Positions 36,022 through 44,466 of a stretch of 59,870 nucleotides of DNA are shown in pieces. The DNA comes from JAGQYH01 sp041393015 (GTDB lineage: Bacteria; Bacteroidota; Bacteroidia; Chitinophagales; JADIYW01). The translations under genes and the position numbers were made by a program. The stretch covers positions 1 through 59,870 of the forward strand of contig JAWKKV010000014.1 in NCBI GenBank assembly GCA_041393015.1, in the 5' to 3' direction. A model generated the notes under the pieces. That model was not told the origin of the DNA, did no database searches, and worked only from the letters and a program-made list of their open reading frames with translations. Position 1 is the first letter of the stretch. Each line of letters opens with the position of its first letter.

Positions 36022-36582
36022 ATGAAAAACAAATACCTCGAACACGTCTTAGTGATGTTAGATCAAATAGAAGTGAAAGTAAAAGACACCTTTTCAAATT
36101 TGTCAGATGAACAATTGAGTTGGCAGCCAAATTCAAAAACATGGAGTATTGGAAGTGGTATTGATCACTTAGTCTTATCTAATAAAATGTATTACGAAGT
36201 TTTAAATGCCGTTAAAACAGATACCCAATATAAAGGGATATGGACAAAGCTTCCACTTTGGAATACAGTTTGGGGAAAGATTCTAATTGGTTCTGTTGAT
36301 CCTGTAAAGAATAAAAAAACGAAGACAACCAAAGATCTAGACAATATCGGCCATTCCTACACCCAACAAATTATTCAAGATTTTTTAGATACCCAAGACA
36401 AACTAAAACAATTGGCAAAAGAATTGGATCATCTTGATCATGAAAAAATTGTCATTGCCTTTCCCACCATCAAAAGCATTACCATGAAAGTAAATGTTGC
36501 CTTTGAAGTGTTATGGAAGCATGAGATCAAGCATTATAATCAAGCTGTGAGAGTAATGGAAAGTTCTGGGTTTCCTAAGTAA
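36022..36582 (+). CDS. DinB-family protein
   Basis: A 186-residue four-helix-bundle protein of the DinB/YfiT superfamily: MKNKYLEHVLVMLDQIEVKVKDTFSNLSDEQLSWQPNSKTWSIG, then IDHLVLSNKMYYE, and KHEIKHYNQAVRVME at the C-terminus. Three histidines usually bind a metal in this superfamily; candidate ligands are in GIDHLV, WKHEIKHYN. Members act as thiol-dependent hydrolases or transferases; no specific role is known here. It stands alone. Confidence 0.82.
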   Translation: MKNKYLEHVLVMLDQIEVKVKDTFSNLSDEQLSWQPNSKTWSIGSGIDHLVLSNKMYYEVLNAVKTDTQYKGIWTKLPLWNTVWGKILIGSVDPVKNKKTKTTKDLDNIGHSYTQQIIQDFLDTQDKLKQLAKELDHLDHEKIVIAFPTIKSITMKVNVAFEVLWKHEIKHYNQAVRVMESSGFPK

Positions 36583-36662
36583 AAAAATCCAGACGTATAT
36601 ATTAAACTGGGCTTTAGGATAATTTTAAAATTTGAGTTTGCTAATTGTCCATTGTAAATTGC

Positions 36663-38195
36663 CTACTGATTCACTCTCTTAAACAACTTACTAAAACTCA
36701 TCATCGCCATTAAATTACTGATTTTTAATTGACCGCTCATTACTGCTGTTTCTGGTGATAGTTTACCTAATTCAACATCTTGATATACAGAAGCTTCACT
36801 GCTAACAGTACAATCAGCGGTATCAGATAATCCTTCAGAAACCATACATTTTCCTTGATCAACCACAACGGTAAACTGTCCGCCACCTTCACCTGAAATA
36901 TCAAAATTAAAAGTTTGGGACACATTGGCGGCTTTCTCCGTCTTTAATCTTTCTGGTAAGGAATGAATAATGGCCTTAGCTGTAAGACTTACTGAACTTA
37001 CCTTACTTTCTCCACTTACACTACTCTCATTGTAAACTTTCTTATACTTCACGTCATCAATAATCATCTTAGCTAAGATCTCTCTCATAATTTGAGATGT
37101 ACCGCCAACTATAGTTCCTATTCTTGCGTCTCTATAAGCTCTAGAAATTGGATAATCATTCATAAATGCATAGCCTCCATACATTTGGAAACAGGTATCA
37201 ATTATTTTATTGGATAATTCGGTGCAATGTAATTTCACCATAGAACACTCTTTAACCGGAATCATTCCATTAGCAAATTGCCAGCTAGTATAATACGTCA
37301 ATTGTTTAGCGGCTTCTAATTCGGTAAACATATTCACCATATCGTGTCTAAGGACTTGATATTTCTTAATTTTTCTACCAAACGTTTCTCGTTCATCCAT
37401 ATATTTCAAGGTTTCACTCAAAACATGTTCAGAAGCTGCATTCGCCATGATGCCCGCCACTAGTCGTTCTAATTGAAAACTCTCCATGATATAAAAGAAA
37501 CCCATATTCTCCTCACCAATTCTATTACTCACCGGAACACGAACATTATCAAACGCTAATTCTCCTGTATCTGAAGAATGCCAGCCCATCTTATCTAAAT
37601 TTGTAGATGTAAAACCTTTTGTCCCTTTTTCTACAATAATCAAGCTAATGCCATTTACGCCGGCTTTGGTATCGGTTTTACAAGAAACAACCACAAAGTC
37701 TGCATGCACACTATTAGTTATAAAGGTTTTGGAACCATTGATAACGTATTCGTCTCCATCACGCACAGCGGTTGTAAGCATTGCAGATACATCCGAGCCA
37801 CCGCCGGGTTCTGTAACTGCTATGGCAGCTAACATGTCTCCATTAATAGCAGGAGTTAGGTATTTCTTTTTTAGTGCATTGCTTCCAGCTTCTGCTAAAT
37901 GGTTGGTGGCCATATATTGATGTACACTAACCATTGCGGTTACACCGCCAAAGCCACATTTACACAATTCTTCTAAATAGGTAACTGAATAAAAGAAATC
38001 GGCTGCACTGCCACCATAAGCTTCATCGTGATTAATACCCAAATAGCCTTGATCGCCTAACTTTTTAAGAAGCTCTTTAGGAATCCGTTTGTCTTTTTCC
38101 CATTGCTCGCCAAACGGTACAATTTCTTTTTGTACAAACGCTCTAACACTTTCCCTAAAAAGCTCATGTTCCTCATTAAAATACAATGACTTCAT
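36663..38195 (-). CDS. Acyl-CoA dehydrogenase fused to SCP2 sterol-carrier domain
   Basis: A 510-residue protein. Residues 1-390 are an acyl-CoA dehydrogenase of the isovaleryl/long-chain branch: AIAVTEPGGGSDVSAM, KTFITNSVHADFVVV, QMYGGYAFMNDYPISR; the position of the usual catalytic Glu near GTSQIMRE is Gly (VGGTSQ), and a Glu in ANAASEHVLSET occupies the alternative site used in that branch. Residues about 400-510 (FNFDISGEGGGQFTVVVDQGKCMVSEG, DCTVSSEASVYQDVELGKLSPETAVMSGQLKISN) form an SCP2-like lipid-carrier domain, unusual on an ACAD. The fusion might present a bulky acyl-CoA to the active site. The gene is monocistronic and divergent from the MerR gene (152 nt apart). Confidence 0.88.
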   Translation of the reverse strand: MKSLYFNEEHELFRESVRAFVQKEIVPFGEQWEKDKRIPKELLKKLGDQGYLGINHDEAYGGSAADFFYSVTYLEELCKCGFGGVTAMVSVHQYMATNHLAEAGSNALKKKYLTPAINGDMLAAIAVTEPGGGSDVSAMLTTAVRDGDEYVINGSKTFITNSVHADFVVVSCKTDTKAGVNGISLIIVEKGTKGFTSTNLDKMGWHSSDTGELAFDNVRVPVSNRIGEENMGFFYIMESFQLERLVAGIMANAASEHVLSETLKYMDERETFGRKIKKYQVLRHDMVNMFTELEAAKQLTYYTSWQFANGMIPVKECSMVKLHCTELSNKIIDTCFQMYGGYAFMNDYPISRAYRDARIGTIVGGTSQIMREILAKMIIDDVKYKKVYNESSVSGESKVSSVSLTAKAIIHSLPERLKTEKAANVSQTFNFDISGEGGGQFTVVVDQGKCMVSEGLSDTADCTVSSEASVYQDVELGKLSPETAVMSGQLKISNLMAMMSFSKLFKRVNQ

Positions 38196-38294
38196 CTTTT
38201 CTTACAATTTGTATAAATATAGTATTTATCAAACGAACGTTTGTTTATACCTTGAATTAATTAATTCGTTTCTTAACTTTTATCAACAATAGAG

Positions 38295-38324
38295 TGTTTA
38301 ATCTTGTTTTTGATGTATTAAACA
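38295..38324 (+). promoter_or_regulatory. Candidate CarH/MerR operator over the merR promoter
   Basis: Inverted repeat TGTTTAA (38295-38301) N16 TTAAACA (38318-38324). The -33 TTG (38310) of the merR promoter lies inside it, with TAACTTGC (38333) 20 nt on. The same repeat with the same spacing stands before the ECF sigma gene at 39258. Confidence 0.55.
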
Positions 38325-38347
38325 AAAAAATGTAACTTGCACTTATT

Positions 38348-39241
38348 ATGAATGCAACATACTCTATAAAGGATTTAGAATTATTAAGTGGGATAAAAGC
38401 GCATACCATTAGAATTTGGGAGCAGCGATACGGATTATTCAATCCTGAAAGGACAGATACCAATATCAGGCAATATACTGATGAAGATCTAAAGCTATTG
38501 CTAAACATCTCGATTCTTAATTCAAAAGGATATAAAATTTCTAAGATTTCTAAGTTAGATGCTGATCAAGTCTCTAAGGAAACGTTTAAAATATTAAATG
38601 AACATAAATCTTCTGATGAGCGAATAGATGGGTTAAAGCACGCCATGTTAACGTTCAATGAAAGCTTGTTTGTTAAGATTATTAATGATGATTCTTTTAC
38701 AGCAGGTTTTGAAAGAACAGTCGAAAAACTTATTTATCCATTTTTGAAATTGGTAGGAGAGTTGTGGCATACAGGCGCTATAACGCCTTTGCATGAACAT
38801 TTTGCGAGTGCCTTGATTCGGCAAAAGCTAGTGGTTGCCATTGATCTATTGCCAGTGCCTAAAGGAGTTTCTTCAGAAGGATTCATTTTGGTTTGTCCGG
38901 AAGGTGAAATGCATGAAATTGGGTTGTTGTATGCTAATTATATTATTCGGAGTAGGGGCGTATTTACATTGTATTTGGGTACGAATGTACCTGCAACTGA
39001 TGTCTTAAAAGTTTGGGAGACTTCTGGTATTGAAAACATCCTTATCAACATTGTTGTCAATAATAACAAGCTCAATGATTTTGTTAAAACACTTTATGAT
39101 CAAATGTCTGAAAATGATAAAATGTATTTAACGGGCTCTCAAATTGATAAATTGATGATTGATAATGATTTAAGTAATGCGCAGCATTTAAAAAGTGTGA
39201 AAGAATTGATTGAAGAGATAGAAAAAAGAAAATTGCATTAG
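38348..39241 (+). CDS. MerR-family regulator with B12-binding domain (CarH/LitR-like)
   Basis: A 297-residue regulator. Residues 1-70 are a MerR winged helix (YSIKDLELLSGIKAHTIRIWEQRYGLFNPERTDTNIRQYT). The effector part has the cobalamin-photoreceptor signature: W140-x9-E150-H151 (WHTGAITPLHEH) on the helical cap and E-x-H189-E-I-G (EGEMHEIGL) at the site where the lower-ligand histidine of B12 proteins lies. Such proteins (CarH, LitR) repress carotenoid and light-response genes in the dark and release DNA on light-induced B12 photolysis. In Bacteroidota they commonly neighbour an ECF sigma and crt genes; here an ECF sigma follows but no crt gene does. Light response is inferred. Confidence 0.82.
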   Translation: MNATYSIKDLELLSGIKAHTIRIWEQRYGLFNPERTDTNIRQYTDEDLKLLLNISILNSKGYKISKISKLDADQVSKETFKILNEHKSSDERIDGLKHAMLTFNESLFVKIINDDSFTAGFERTVEKLIYPFLKLVGELWHTGAITPLHEHFASALIRQKLVVAIDLLPVPKGVSSEGFILVCPEGEMHEIGLLYANYIIRSRGVFTLYLGTNVPATDVLKVWETSGIENILINIVVNNNKLNDFVKTLYDQMSENDKMYLTGSQIDKLMIDNDLSNAQHLKSVKELIEEIEKRKLH

Positions 39242-39257
39242 GATATTTAATTTATTT

Positions 39258-39287
39258 TGTTTAACTTTGAATAGTAAACATTAAACA
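39258..39287 (+). promoter_or_regulatory. Candidate operator and -7 element before the ECF sigma gene
   Basis: TGTTTAA (39258-39264) N16 TTAAACA (39281-39287), identical in arms and spacing to the site before merR. A perfect TAACTTTG -7 element (39262-39269) overlaps the left arm, so a bound protein would cover the promoter. The start codon is at 39295. Confidence 0.6.
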
Positions 39288-39294
39288 AAAAGAT

Positions 39295-39786
39295 ATGTTT
39301 CAGCAAGAACTAACAAATACGGTAAAGTACTTAAAGCCTTTCGCTTTAAAATTGACGCATAATGCAGCAGATAGTGAAGATCTTTTACAGGAAACATTGT
39401 TTAAAGCGTTAAGTAACGAGGGAAAATTTAAAGAAGGGACTAACTTAAAAGCATGGTTGTTTACAATAATGAAGAATATCTTCATTAATGATTATAGAAA
39501 GAAAGTTAAACGACCAACACTTATTGATACAACAGAGGGGCAGTTTTTCTTAAACAGTACTGTAACCACAGCCAACACTGCAGTAGCAAGTATAGAGAAG
39601 GATAATATTATGATGGTGATTAGGTCGTTAGATATTCCTTATAGAGTTCCATTTATGCTTTACTATAAAGGTTATAAGTATGATGAGATAGCAGAAAAAT
39701 TAAATTTACCTATAGGTACTATAAAGAGTAGAATCTTTTTTGCTAGAAAGCAATTGAAAGAAAATTTACAAGATTACAGAAATTAA
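39295..39786 (+). CDS. ECF-type RNA polymerase sigma factor
   Basis: A 163-residue sigma-70-family factor with regions 2 and 4 only. Region 2: ADSEDLLQETLFKALSN and NLKAWLFTIMKNIFINDYRKK; region 4: RVPFMLYYKGYKYDEIAEKLNLPIGTIKSRIFFARKQLKENL with the helix-turn-helix. No anti-sigma gene is adjacent; control is more likely through the CarH-like MerR protein encoded just upstream, whose putative operator sits on this gene's promoter. The gene ends at a strong bidirectional terminator. Its regulon may include light or carotenoid genes elsewhere (inference). Confidence 0.9.
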   Translation: MFQQELTNTVKYLKPFALKLTHNAADSEDLLQETLFKALSNEGKFKEGTNLKAWLFTIMKNIFINDYRKKVKRPTLIDTTEGQFFLNSTVTTANTAVASIEKDNIMMVIRSLDIPYRVPFMLYYKGYKYDEIAEKLNLPIGTIKSRIFFARKQLKENLQDYRN

Positions 39787-39810
39787 ATTGGGTTTTATTG
39801 TCAAATTTAA

Positions 39811-39846
39811 AAGGCGAAAGTATTTCAAATACTTTCGCCTTTTTTA
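39811..39846. terminator. Bidirectional terminator between ECF sigma and ffh
   Basis: The stem AAGGCGAAAGTATT (39811-39824) pairs with AATACTTTCGCCTT across a 3-nt loop. T6 follows on the plus strand and T-rich sequence on the minus strand, serving the convergent ECF sigma and ffh genes. Confidence 0.93.
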
Positions 39847-39898
39847 TAGCTATTATTTAAAAAATAGATTTAAGACATAAGTTTTGAGTCTTTAAATT

Positions 39899-41233
39899 TT
39901 ATTTCCCTATTCCTAAATTTTTCAAAGACATACCTTTACCACCTTTTAATCCGGTCATTTTCTTCATCATCTTTTTCATCTGATCGAATTGCTTGATGAA
40001 GTTATTGACTTCTTGAATGCTGTTGCCACTTCCTTCTGCCAATCTCTTTCTTCTTGAACCATTTAAAAGGTCTGGATTTTCTCTTTCTGCAGGTGTCATA
40101 GAATTAATGATAGACTCTACTTTTTTAAAGGCATCGTCGTCAATATCAACATCTCTGATGGCTTTTCCTACACCTGGTATCATTCCAAGTAAGTCCTTCA
40201 TGTTACCCATCTTTTTGATTTGGGCAATTTGTTGTTTAAAGTCATTAAAATCAAATGTATTCTTTTTGATTTTTTGCTCTAACTTCTTCGCTTCCTTTTC
40301 ATCAAATTGTTCCTGAGCTTTTTCTACAAAGGATACAATATCACCCATGCCCAAAATTCTTTGAGCCATTCTTTCCGGATGAAAAACATCAAGTGTTTCT
40401 AATTTCTCACCACTACTGGCAAATTTAATTGGTTTATCTACGGTATATTTAATTGATAATGCAGCACCACCTCTTGTGTCACCATCTAATTTGGTTAAAA
40501 CAACACCATCAAAATTAATTCTTTCGTTGAAAGCTTTTGCGGTGTTCACGGCATCCTGACCCGTCATAGCATCTACTACAAACAAAGTCTCTTGTGGCTG
40601 AATGGCACTTTTTACATTGGATATCTCAGTCATCATTTGCTCATCCACCGCTAAACGACCTGCAGTATCTACAATTACAACATTATATCCTTTTGTTTTA
40701 GCGTATTGAATAGCATTTTGAGCTATAGAAACTGGATTTTTATTTTCAGGCTCGGCATATACTTCAACATTGATCTGTCCACCCAAAACTTTTAATTGCT
40801 CAATAGCGGCAGGTCTATAAACATCACAAGCTACTAACATTGGCGCTCTGCCTAATTTTGTTTTGATATGTAAAGCTAATTTACCAGAGAAGGTAGTTTT
40901 ACCAGAACCTTGCAGACCAGAGATTAAAACAACTGCAGGCTGACCTTTTAGATTGATTTCTTGAGCGGTTCCACCCATGAATTCCGTCATCTCGTCTTTA
41001 ACGATTTTCACCATTAACTGACTTGGATTGACAGACGTCAATACTTTTTCACCAATAGTTTTAAGTCTAATTTTTTCTGTAAACTCTTTAGCCGTCTTAT
41101 AGTTAACATCTGCTTCTACTAAAGCTCTTCTAATTTCTTTAATAGTAGCGGCAACGTTAAGCTCGGTTATCTTAGCTTCTCCTTTTAAATTCTTAAATGC
41201 CGAATCTAATCTGTCTTGTAAATTTGCAAACAT
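39899..41233 (-). CDS. ffh: Signal recognition particle protein Ffh
   Basis: A 444-residue SRP54 GTPase that binds SRP RNA and signal sequences and targets ribosomes to the membrane. N domain LQDRLDSAFKNLKGEAKITE; G1 GLQGSGKTTFSGKLA; DTAGRLAVDEQMM; TKLDGDTRGGAALS; M domain with IPGVGK and the methionine-rich MKKMMKKMTGLKGGK tail. The frame is open eight codons further, to a TTG at 41257, but ATG 41233 gives the standard MFANLQDRL start. The RNA partner is encoded at 15991-16090. Confidence 0.97.
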   Translation of the reverse strand: MFANLQDRLDSAFKNLKGEAKITELNVAATIKEIRRALVEADVNYKTAKEFTEKIRLKTIGEKVLTSVNPSQLMVKIVKDEMTEFMGGTAQEINLKGQPAVVLISGLQGSGKTTFSGKLALHIKTKLGRAPMLVACDVYRPAAIEQLKVLGGQINVEVYAEPENKNPVSIAQNAIQYAKTKGYNVVIVDTAGRLAVDEQMMTEISNVKSAIQPQETLFVVDAMTGQDAVNTAKAFNERINFDGVVLTKLDGDTRGGAALSIKYTVDKPIKFASSGEKLETLDVFHPERMAQRILGMGDIVSFVEKAQEQFDEKEAKKLEQKIKKNTFDFNDFKQQIAQIKKMGNMKDLLGMIPGVGKAIRDVDIDDDAFKKVESIINSMTPAERENPDLLNGSRRKRLAEGSGNSIQEVNNFIKQFDQMKKMMKKMTGLKGGKGMSLKNLGIGK

Positions 41234-41332
41234 GTTTTTGTTTTTTGCTTTACGCAAAACGCTTTAAGCTTAACGCTTATGCGTTCGCATAATAAATTGT
41301 ATTTTATCGCTTATTATCAATAAGCTTAAAAG

Positions 41333-42784
41333 TTAGTAATAAGTAAGTCTAATTACATTACTTAGATACTTAGCTAAACGAACTACTTGTCTGGTGTAAC
41401 CATACTCATTATCATACCAAGCGTAAATAATTACATTTTTCTTATCAGCAGAAATTAAATTAGCAGGCGCATCCACAACACTAGCATGTGAGTTACCAAT
41501 TACATCAGTGGAGACAAACTCGTTTGATGTAGAGTAGTCAATTTGTTCTGCTAATGCTCCAAAAGCCGAAGCTTCTTTCAATGTATAATTTACCTCATCA
41601 ATATCATCAGCAGCATTTTCTAAATTTAGACTTAAAATAGCTAATGAAACATTGGGTGTCGGTACTCTTACTGCATTTCCAGTCATTTTACCCGCTAACT
41701 CAGGAATTACTTTTGAAACGGCACTTGCAGCACCAGTTTCAGTAATTACCATATTCATTGGAGCCGATCTTCCTCTTCTGTATTTCTTGTGGTAGTTATC
41801 CAACAAGTTTTGATCGTTTGTATAAGAGTGAACCGTTTCAATATGTCCACTAACAATACCGTATTTCTTCTTTATAACATCAATTATTGGAACAATAGCA
41901 TTGGTGGTACAAGAAGCAGCCGACCAAATATTATGATCTTCTGATTTGAATTGTAAATGGTTAACGCCATGGACAATATTTGGAATGTTGCCTTTACCCG
42001 GTGCAGTAAGTAATACGTTGCTTACGCCCTTACTTTTTAAATGTAACGATAAACCTTCTTGGTCTCTCCAAACACCTGTATTGTCAATCACCAAAGCATC
42101 TTTAATACCATATTGTTCGTAATCAATATCATCAGGATTTTTAGCGGTGATCATATGTACTTTATGACCATTAATAATCAAAGCTTGATTTTCAAGATCT
42201 TCAATTACTGTTCCTCTAAATTTACCATGAACTGAATCCTTTCTTAATAGACTAGCTCTTTTTAAGATCGCAGCATCAGTATTTTCTCTGGTAACAATAG
42301 CTCTCAATCTCAATTGCTCCCCTTTACCGGTTTGCGTCATAATTTCACGAGCAGCCAATCGTCCAATTCTACCAAAACCATATAGAACAACATCTTTAGG
42401 TTTTAATTGCTTCTTATCTTTTCCAATAAAGTTGGCTAATTTTTCACCAACAAATTCATTGATGTCTTTGTATTTACTTCCATCGGTTAGCCATTGCTTA
42501 CCTAACACCCCTAAATCAATTCTAGAGGGAGCCATTTCTAAAGCATTAATAGCTTTCGCTAAATCAACAGAAATGTCTAGGGTTAATGGTTTATTGATGA
42601 AATTTCTGGCATATTCATGATGGTTAAGTACTTCACTAGCACGTGCATCAACTAATTGCCTTCTAAATAATATTAATTCTACTGAATGATCAAACCAAAG
42701 ATTACCAACTAAGTTAATTAGTTCTAATGCTTTCTTCTCTTTAGCGATCCAATATTCAGTTTTACTAGCTGCAGCTTGAGACAT
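41333..42784 (-). CDS. gap: Glyceraldehyde-3-phosphate dehydrogenase, long form
   Basis: A 483-residue enzyme. The NAD-binding domain begins only near residue 128 (VVLYGFGRIGRLAAREI), after a helical N-terminal extension of about 125 residues (KALELINLVGNLWFDHSVELILFRRQLV...). The catalytic Cys292 lies in SAASCTTNAIVPI, with SYTNDQNLLD and WYDNEYGYTRQV typical of GAPDH. This long form is known in Bacteroidota beside the usual 330-residue GAPDH; the role of the extension is unknown and may be oligomerisation or regulatory. It follows rpoD on the same strand after 29 nt. Confidence 0.93.
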   Translation of the reverse strand: MSQAAASKTEYWIAKEKKALELINLVGNLWFDHSVELILFRRQLVDARASEVLNHHEYARNFINKPLTLDISVDLAKAINALEMAPSRIDLGVLGKQWLTDGSKYKDINEFVGEKLANFIGKDKKQLKPKDVVLYGFGRIGRLAAREIMTQTGKGEQLRLRAIVTRENTDAAILKRASLLRKDSVHGKFRGTVIEDLENQALIINGHKVHMITAKNPDDIDYEQYGIKDALVIDNTGVWRDQEGLSLHLKSKGVSNVLLTAPGKGNIPNIVHGVNHLQFKSEDHNIWSAASCTTNAIVPIIDVIKKKYGIVSGHIETVHSYTNDQNLLDNYHKKYRRGRSAPMNMVITETGAASAVSKVIPELAGKMTGNAVRVPTPNVSLAILSLNLENAADDIDEVNYTLKEASAFGALAEQIDYSTSNEFVSTDVIGNSHASVVDAPANLISADKKNVIIYAWYDNEYGYTRQVVRLAKYLSNVIRLTYY

Positions 42785-42813
42785 AAATTTGGAAATTATA
42801 AATGATTAATAGT

Positions 42814-43683
42814 CTATTGTCCTAAATAGTTTTTCAATAATTTACTTCTTGAGGTTGCCCGTAGTTTGTTTATCGCTTTATCTTTAATTTGTCTAACCCT
42901 TTCTCTTGTTAAGCCAAATTTTTCTCCGATATCTTCTAAAGACATAGCGTGTTGCACGCCAATACCAAAGTAATATTTAATAACGTCTCTTTGTCTTTCC
43001 GTTAAAGTACTTAAAGAGCGTTCAATTTCTGTTCTAAGTGATTGTTTGTATTCTAAATCAGAATCCGTTTTAGCAATATTGTTGTTTTCTAAAACATCTA
43101 ATAATGAATTACTTTCACCTTCTTGGAAGGGAGCATCAACAGATACGTGACGAGAAGCAACACCCATTGTGGTTTCTACTTCTTCTCTATTAATTTCTAA
43201 TACCTCTGCTAATTCATCAGCAGTTGGTTCTCTTTCAAACTCTTGCTCTAAAGCAGAAAATGCTTTGTTGATCTTGTTTAAAGATCCAACTTTGTTTAGA
43301 GGTAATCTTACTATTCTTGATTGCTCAGCTAAAGCTTGCAAAATAGATTGTCTAATCCACCAAACAGCATAAGAGATAAATTTGAAACCTCTTGTTTCAT
43401 CAAATCTTTGTGCGGCTTTAATTAAACCTAAGTTTCCTTCATTGATTAAATCACTTAAAGAAAGACCTTGATTTTGATATTGTTTAGCTACTGAAACTAC
43501 GAATCTTAAATTCGCTTTAGTTAGTTTTTCAAGTGCTATTTGATCACCTTGTTTGATTCTTTGTGCTAAGTCTACTTCCTCTTCTGGAGTTAATAGATCT
43601 ACTTTTCCGATCTCTTGTAAATACTTTTCAAGAGATTGACTCTCTCTGTTGGTTATGGATTTAGTGATCTTTAGTTGCCTCAT
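42814..43683 (-). CDS. rpoD: Primary sigma factor RpoD (short Bacteroidota form)
   Basis: A 289-residue housekeeping sigma factor. Region 1.1 is absent, as is normal in this phylum. It has region 1.2 (SLEKYLQEIGKVDLLTPEEEVDLAQRI), region 2 (ANLRFVVSVAKQYQNQGLSLSDLINEGNLGLIKAAQRFD and KFISYAVWWIRQSI), region 3 and region 4 (TERQRDVIKYYFGI, SLEDIGEKFGLTRERVRQIKDKAINKLR). It recognises the TTG / TAnnTTTG promoters seen across the window. Its own -7 element, TATCTTTG (complement of 43724-43731), lies 41 nt upstream. Confidence 0.97.
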   Translation of the reverse strand: MRQLKITKSITNRESQSLEKYLQEIGKVDLLTPEEEVDLAQRIKQGDQIALEKLTKANLRFVVSVAKQYQNQGLSLSDLINEGNLGLIKAAQRFDETRGFKFISYAVWWIRQSILQALAEQSRIVRLPLNKVGSLNKINKAFSALEQEFEREPTADELAEVLEINREEVETTMGVASRHVSVDAPFQEGESNSLLDVLENNNIAKTDSDLEYKQSLRTEIERSLSTLTERQRDVIKYYFGIGVQHAMSLEDIGEKFGLTRERVRQIKDKAINKLRATSRSKLLKNYLGQ

Positions 43684-43723
43684 ATTATTGCGCTATACAG
43701 TTTATTACAGAAAAATTAGTGTG

Positions 43724-43731
43724 CAAAGATA
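43724..43731 (-). promoter_or_regulatory. Putative -7 element of rpoD
   Basis: TATCTTTG on the minus strand matches the Bacteroidota -7 consensus exactly. No good TTG was found at the expected distance upstream, so confidence is moderate. The leader would be about 35 nt. Confidence 0.5.
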
Positions 43732-43886
43732 GGTAAATTGAGTGGGATAATCATTTATAAATCTTTACTATTTTCTTGCATAATTGAACAAAATTTCTTA
43801 GTCTTCCGTATAATTATTAATAATTAATGTGCAAAGAATTTTGATAAAAGTTTTTTTTATTTAAAATTGAGAGTATAATTGCAGCT

Positions 43887-44261
43887 ATGAGCGATAAAAA
43901 AGAATTTACGGTAGAGCAAACCTTTAGAGCTTCACCAGCTATTTTGTTCAAATTTTTAACTACTCCATCTGGTTTAGTTCAATGGTTTGCAGATCACGTT
44001 GACAAAACGGGTGATAAATACTCGTTTTTCTGGAATGGAGCCGAAGAACGAGCAGAAGTTACGATGTACAACGAAAATGAGCTTTTAAAGATGCAATGGG
44101 AAGATGAGGACGAATACATCTTATATCGCATTGATAAATCTGAAGTAACAGGAGAGACAATTTTATTTGTAACAGATTTTGCTGAGGAAGATGAAATGGA
44201 TGATCAAATTCAACTTTGGGAAAGCCAATTAGAAGATTTAGCTAAATGTATGGGAGGATAA
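43887..44261 (+). CDS. START-like domain protein
   Basis: A 124-residue protein of the SRPBCC/START-like fold: EFTVEQTFRASPAILFKFLTTPSGLVQWFADHVD, FFWNGAEERAEVTMYNENELLKMQWEDED, and a C-terminal helix DDQIQLWESQLEDLAKCMGG. The fold makes a hydrophobic pocket; the ligand is unknown. In Bacteroidota this small protein is conserved near LptF/G-like genes, as here. It is divergent from rpoD (203 nt between starts) and 205 nt before the permease gene. Confidence 0.8.
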   Translation: MSDKKEFTVEQTFRASPAILFKFLTTPSGLVQWFADHVDKTGDKYSFFWNGAEERAEVTMYNENELLKMQWEDEDEYILYRIDKSEVTGETILFVTDFAEEDEMDDQIQLWESQLEDLAKCMGG

Positions 44262-44466
44262 AACTTCTGAAATCTCCAATCGTTAACATATAAATGGGTA
44301 TTCAATTAGAATCCTAGTTTTCAAATAACGATTAACGAATGCAGATTATCGATTTAAGAATGAATGTGAATTCAATTTTTTAATTACCAAACTTTAACTA
44401 CAGCAATAACCTACCTCCAAATAAGTTATATTTTCAAACTTTGAAAACAAATTAAACTACTTCTTA

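Noticed and set aside
41234..41332. Regulatory structure between ffh and gap from TTAACGCTTATGCG-type words
   Set aside because: Word-like repetition (ACGCTTTAAGC, AACGCTTATGCG) gives no stable hairpin with a T-run, and no promoter match was clear.
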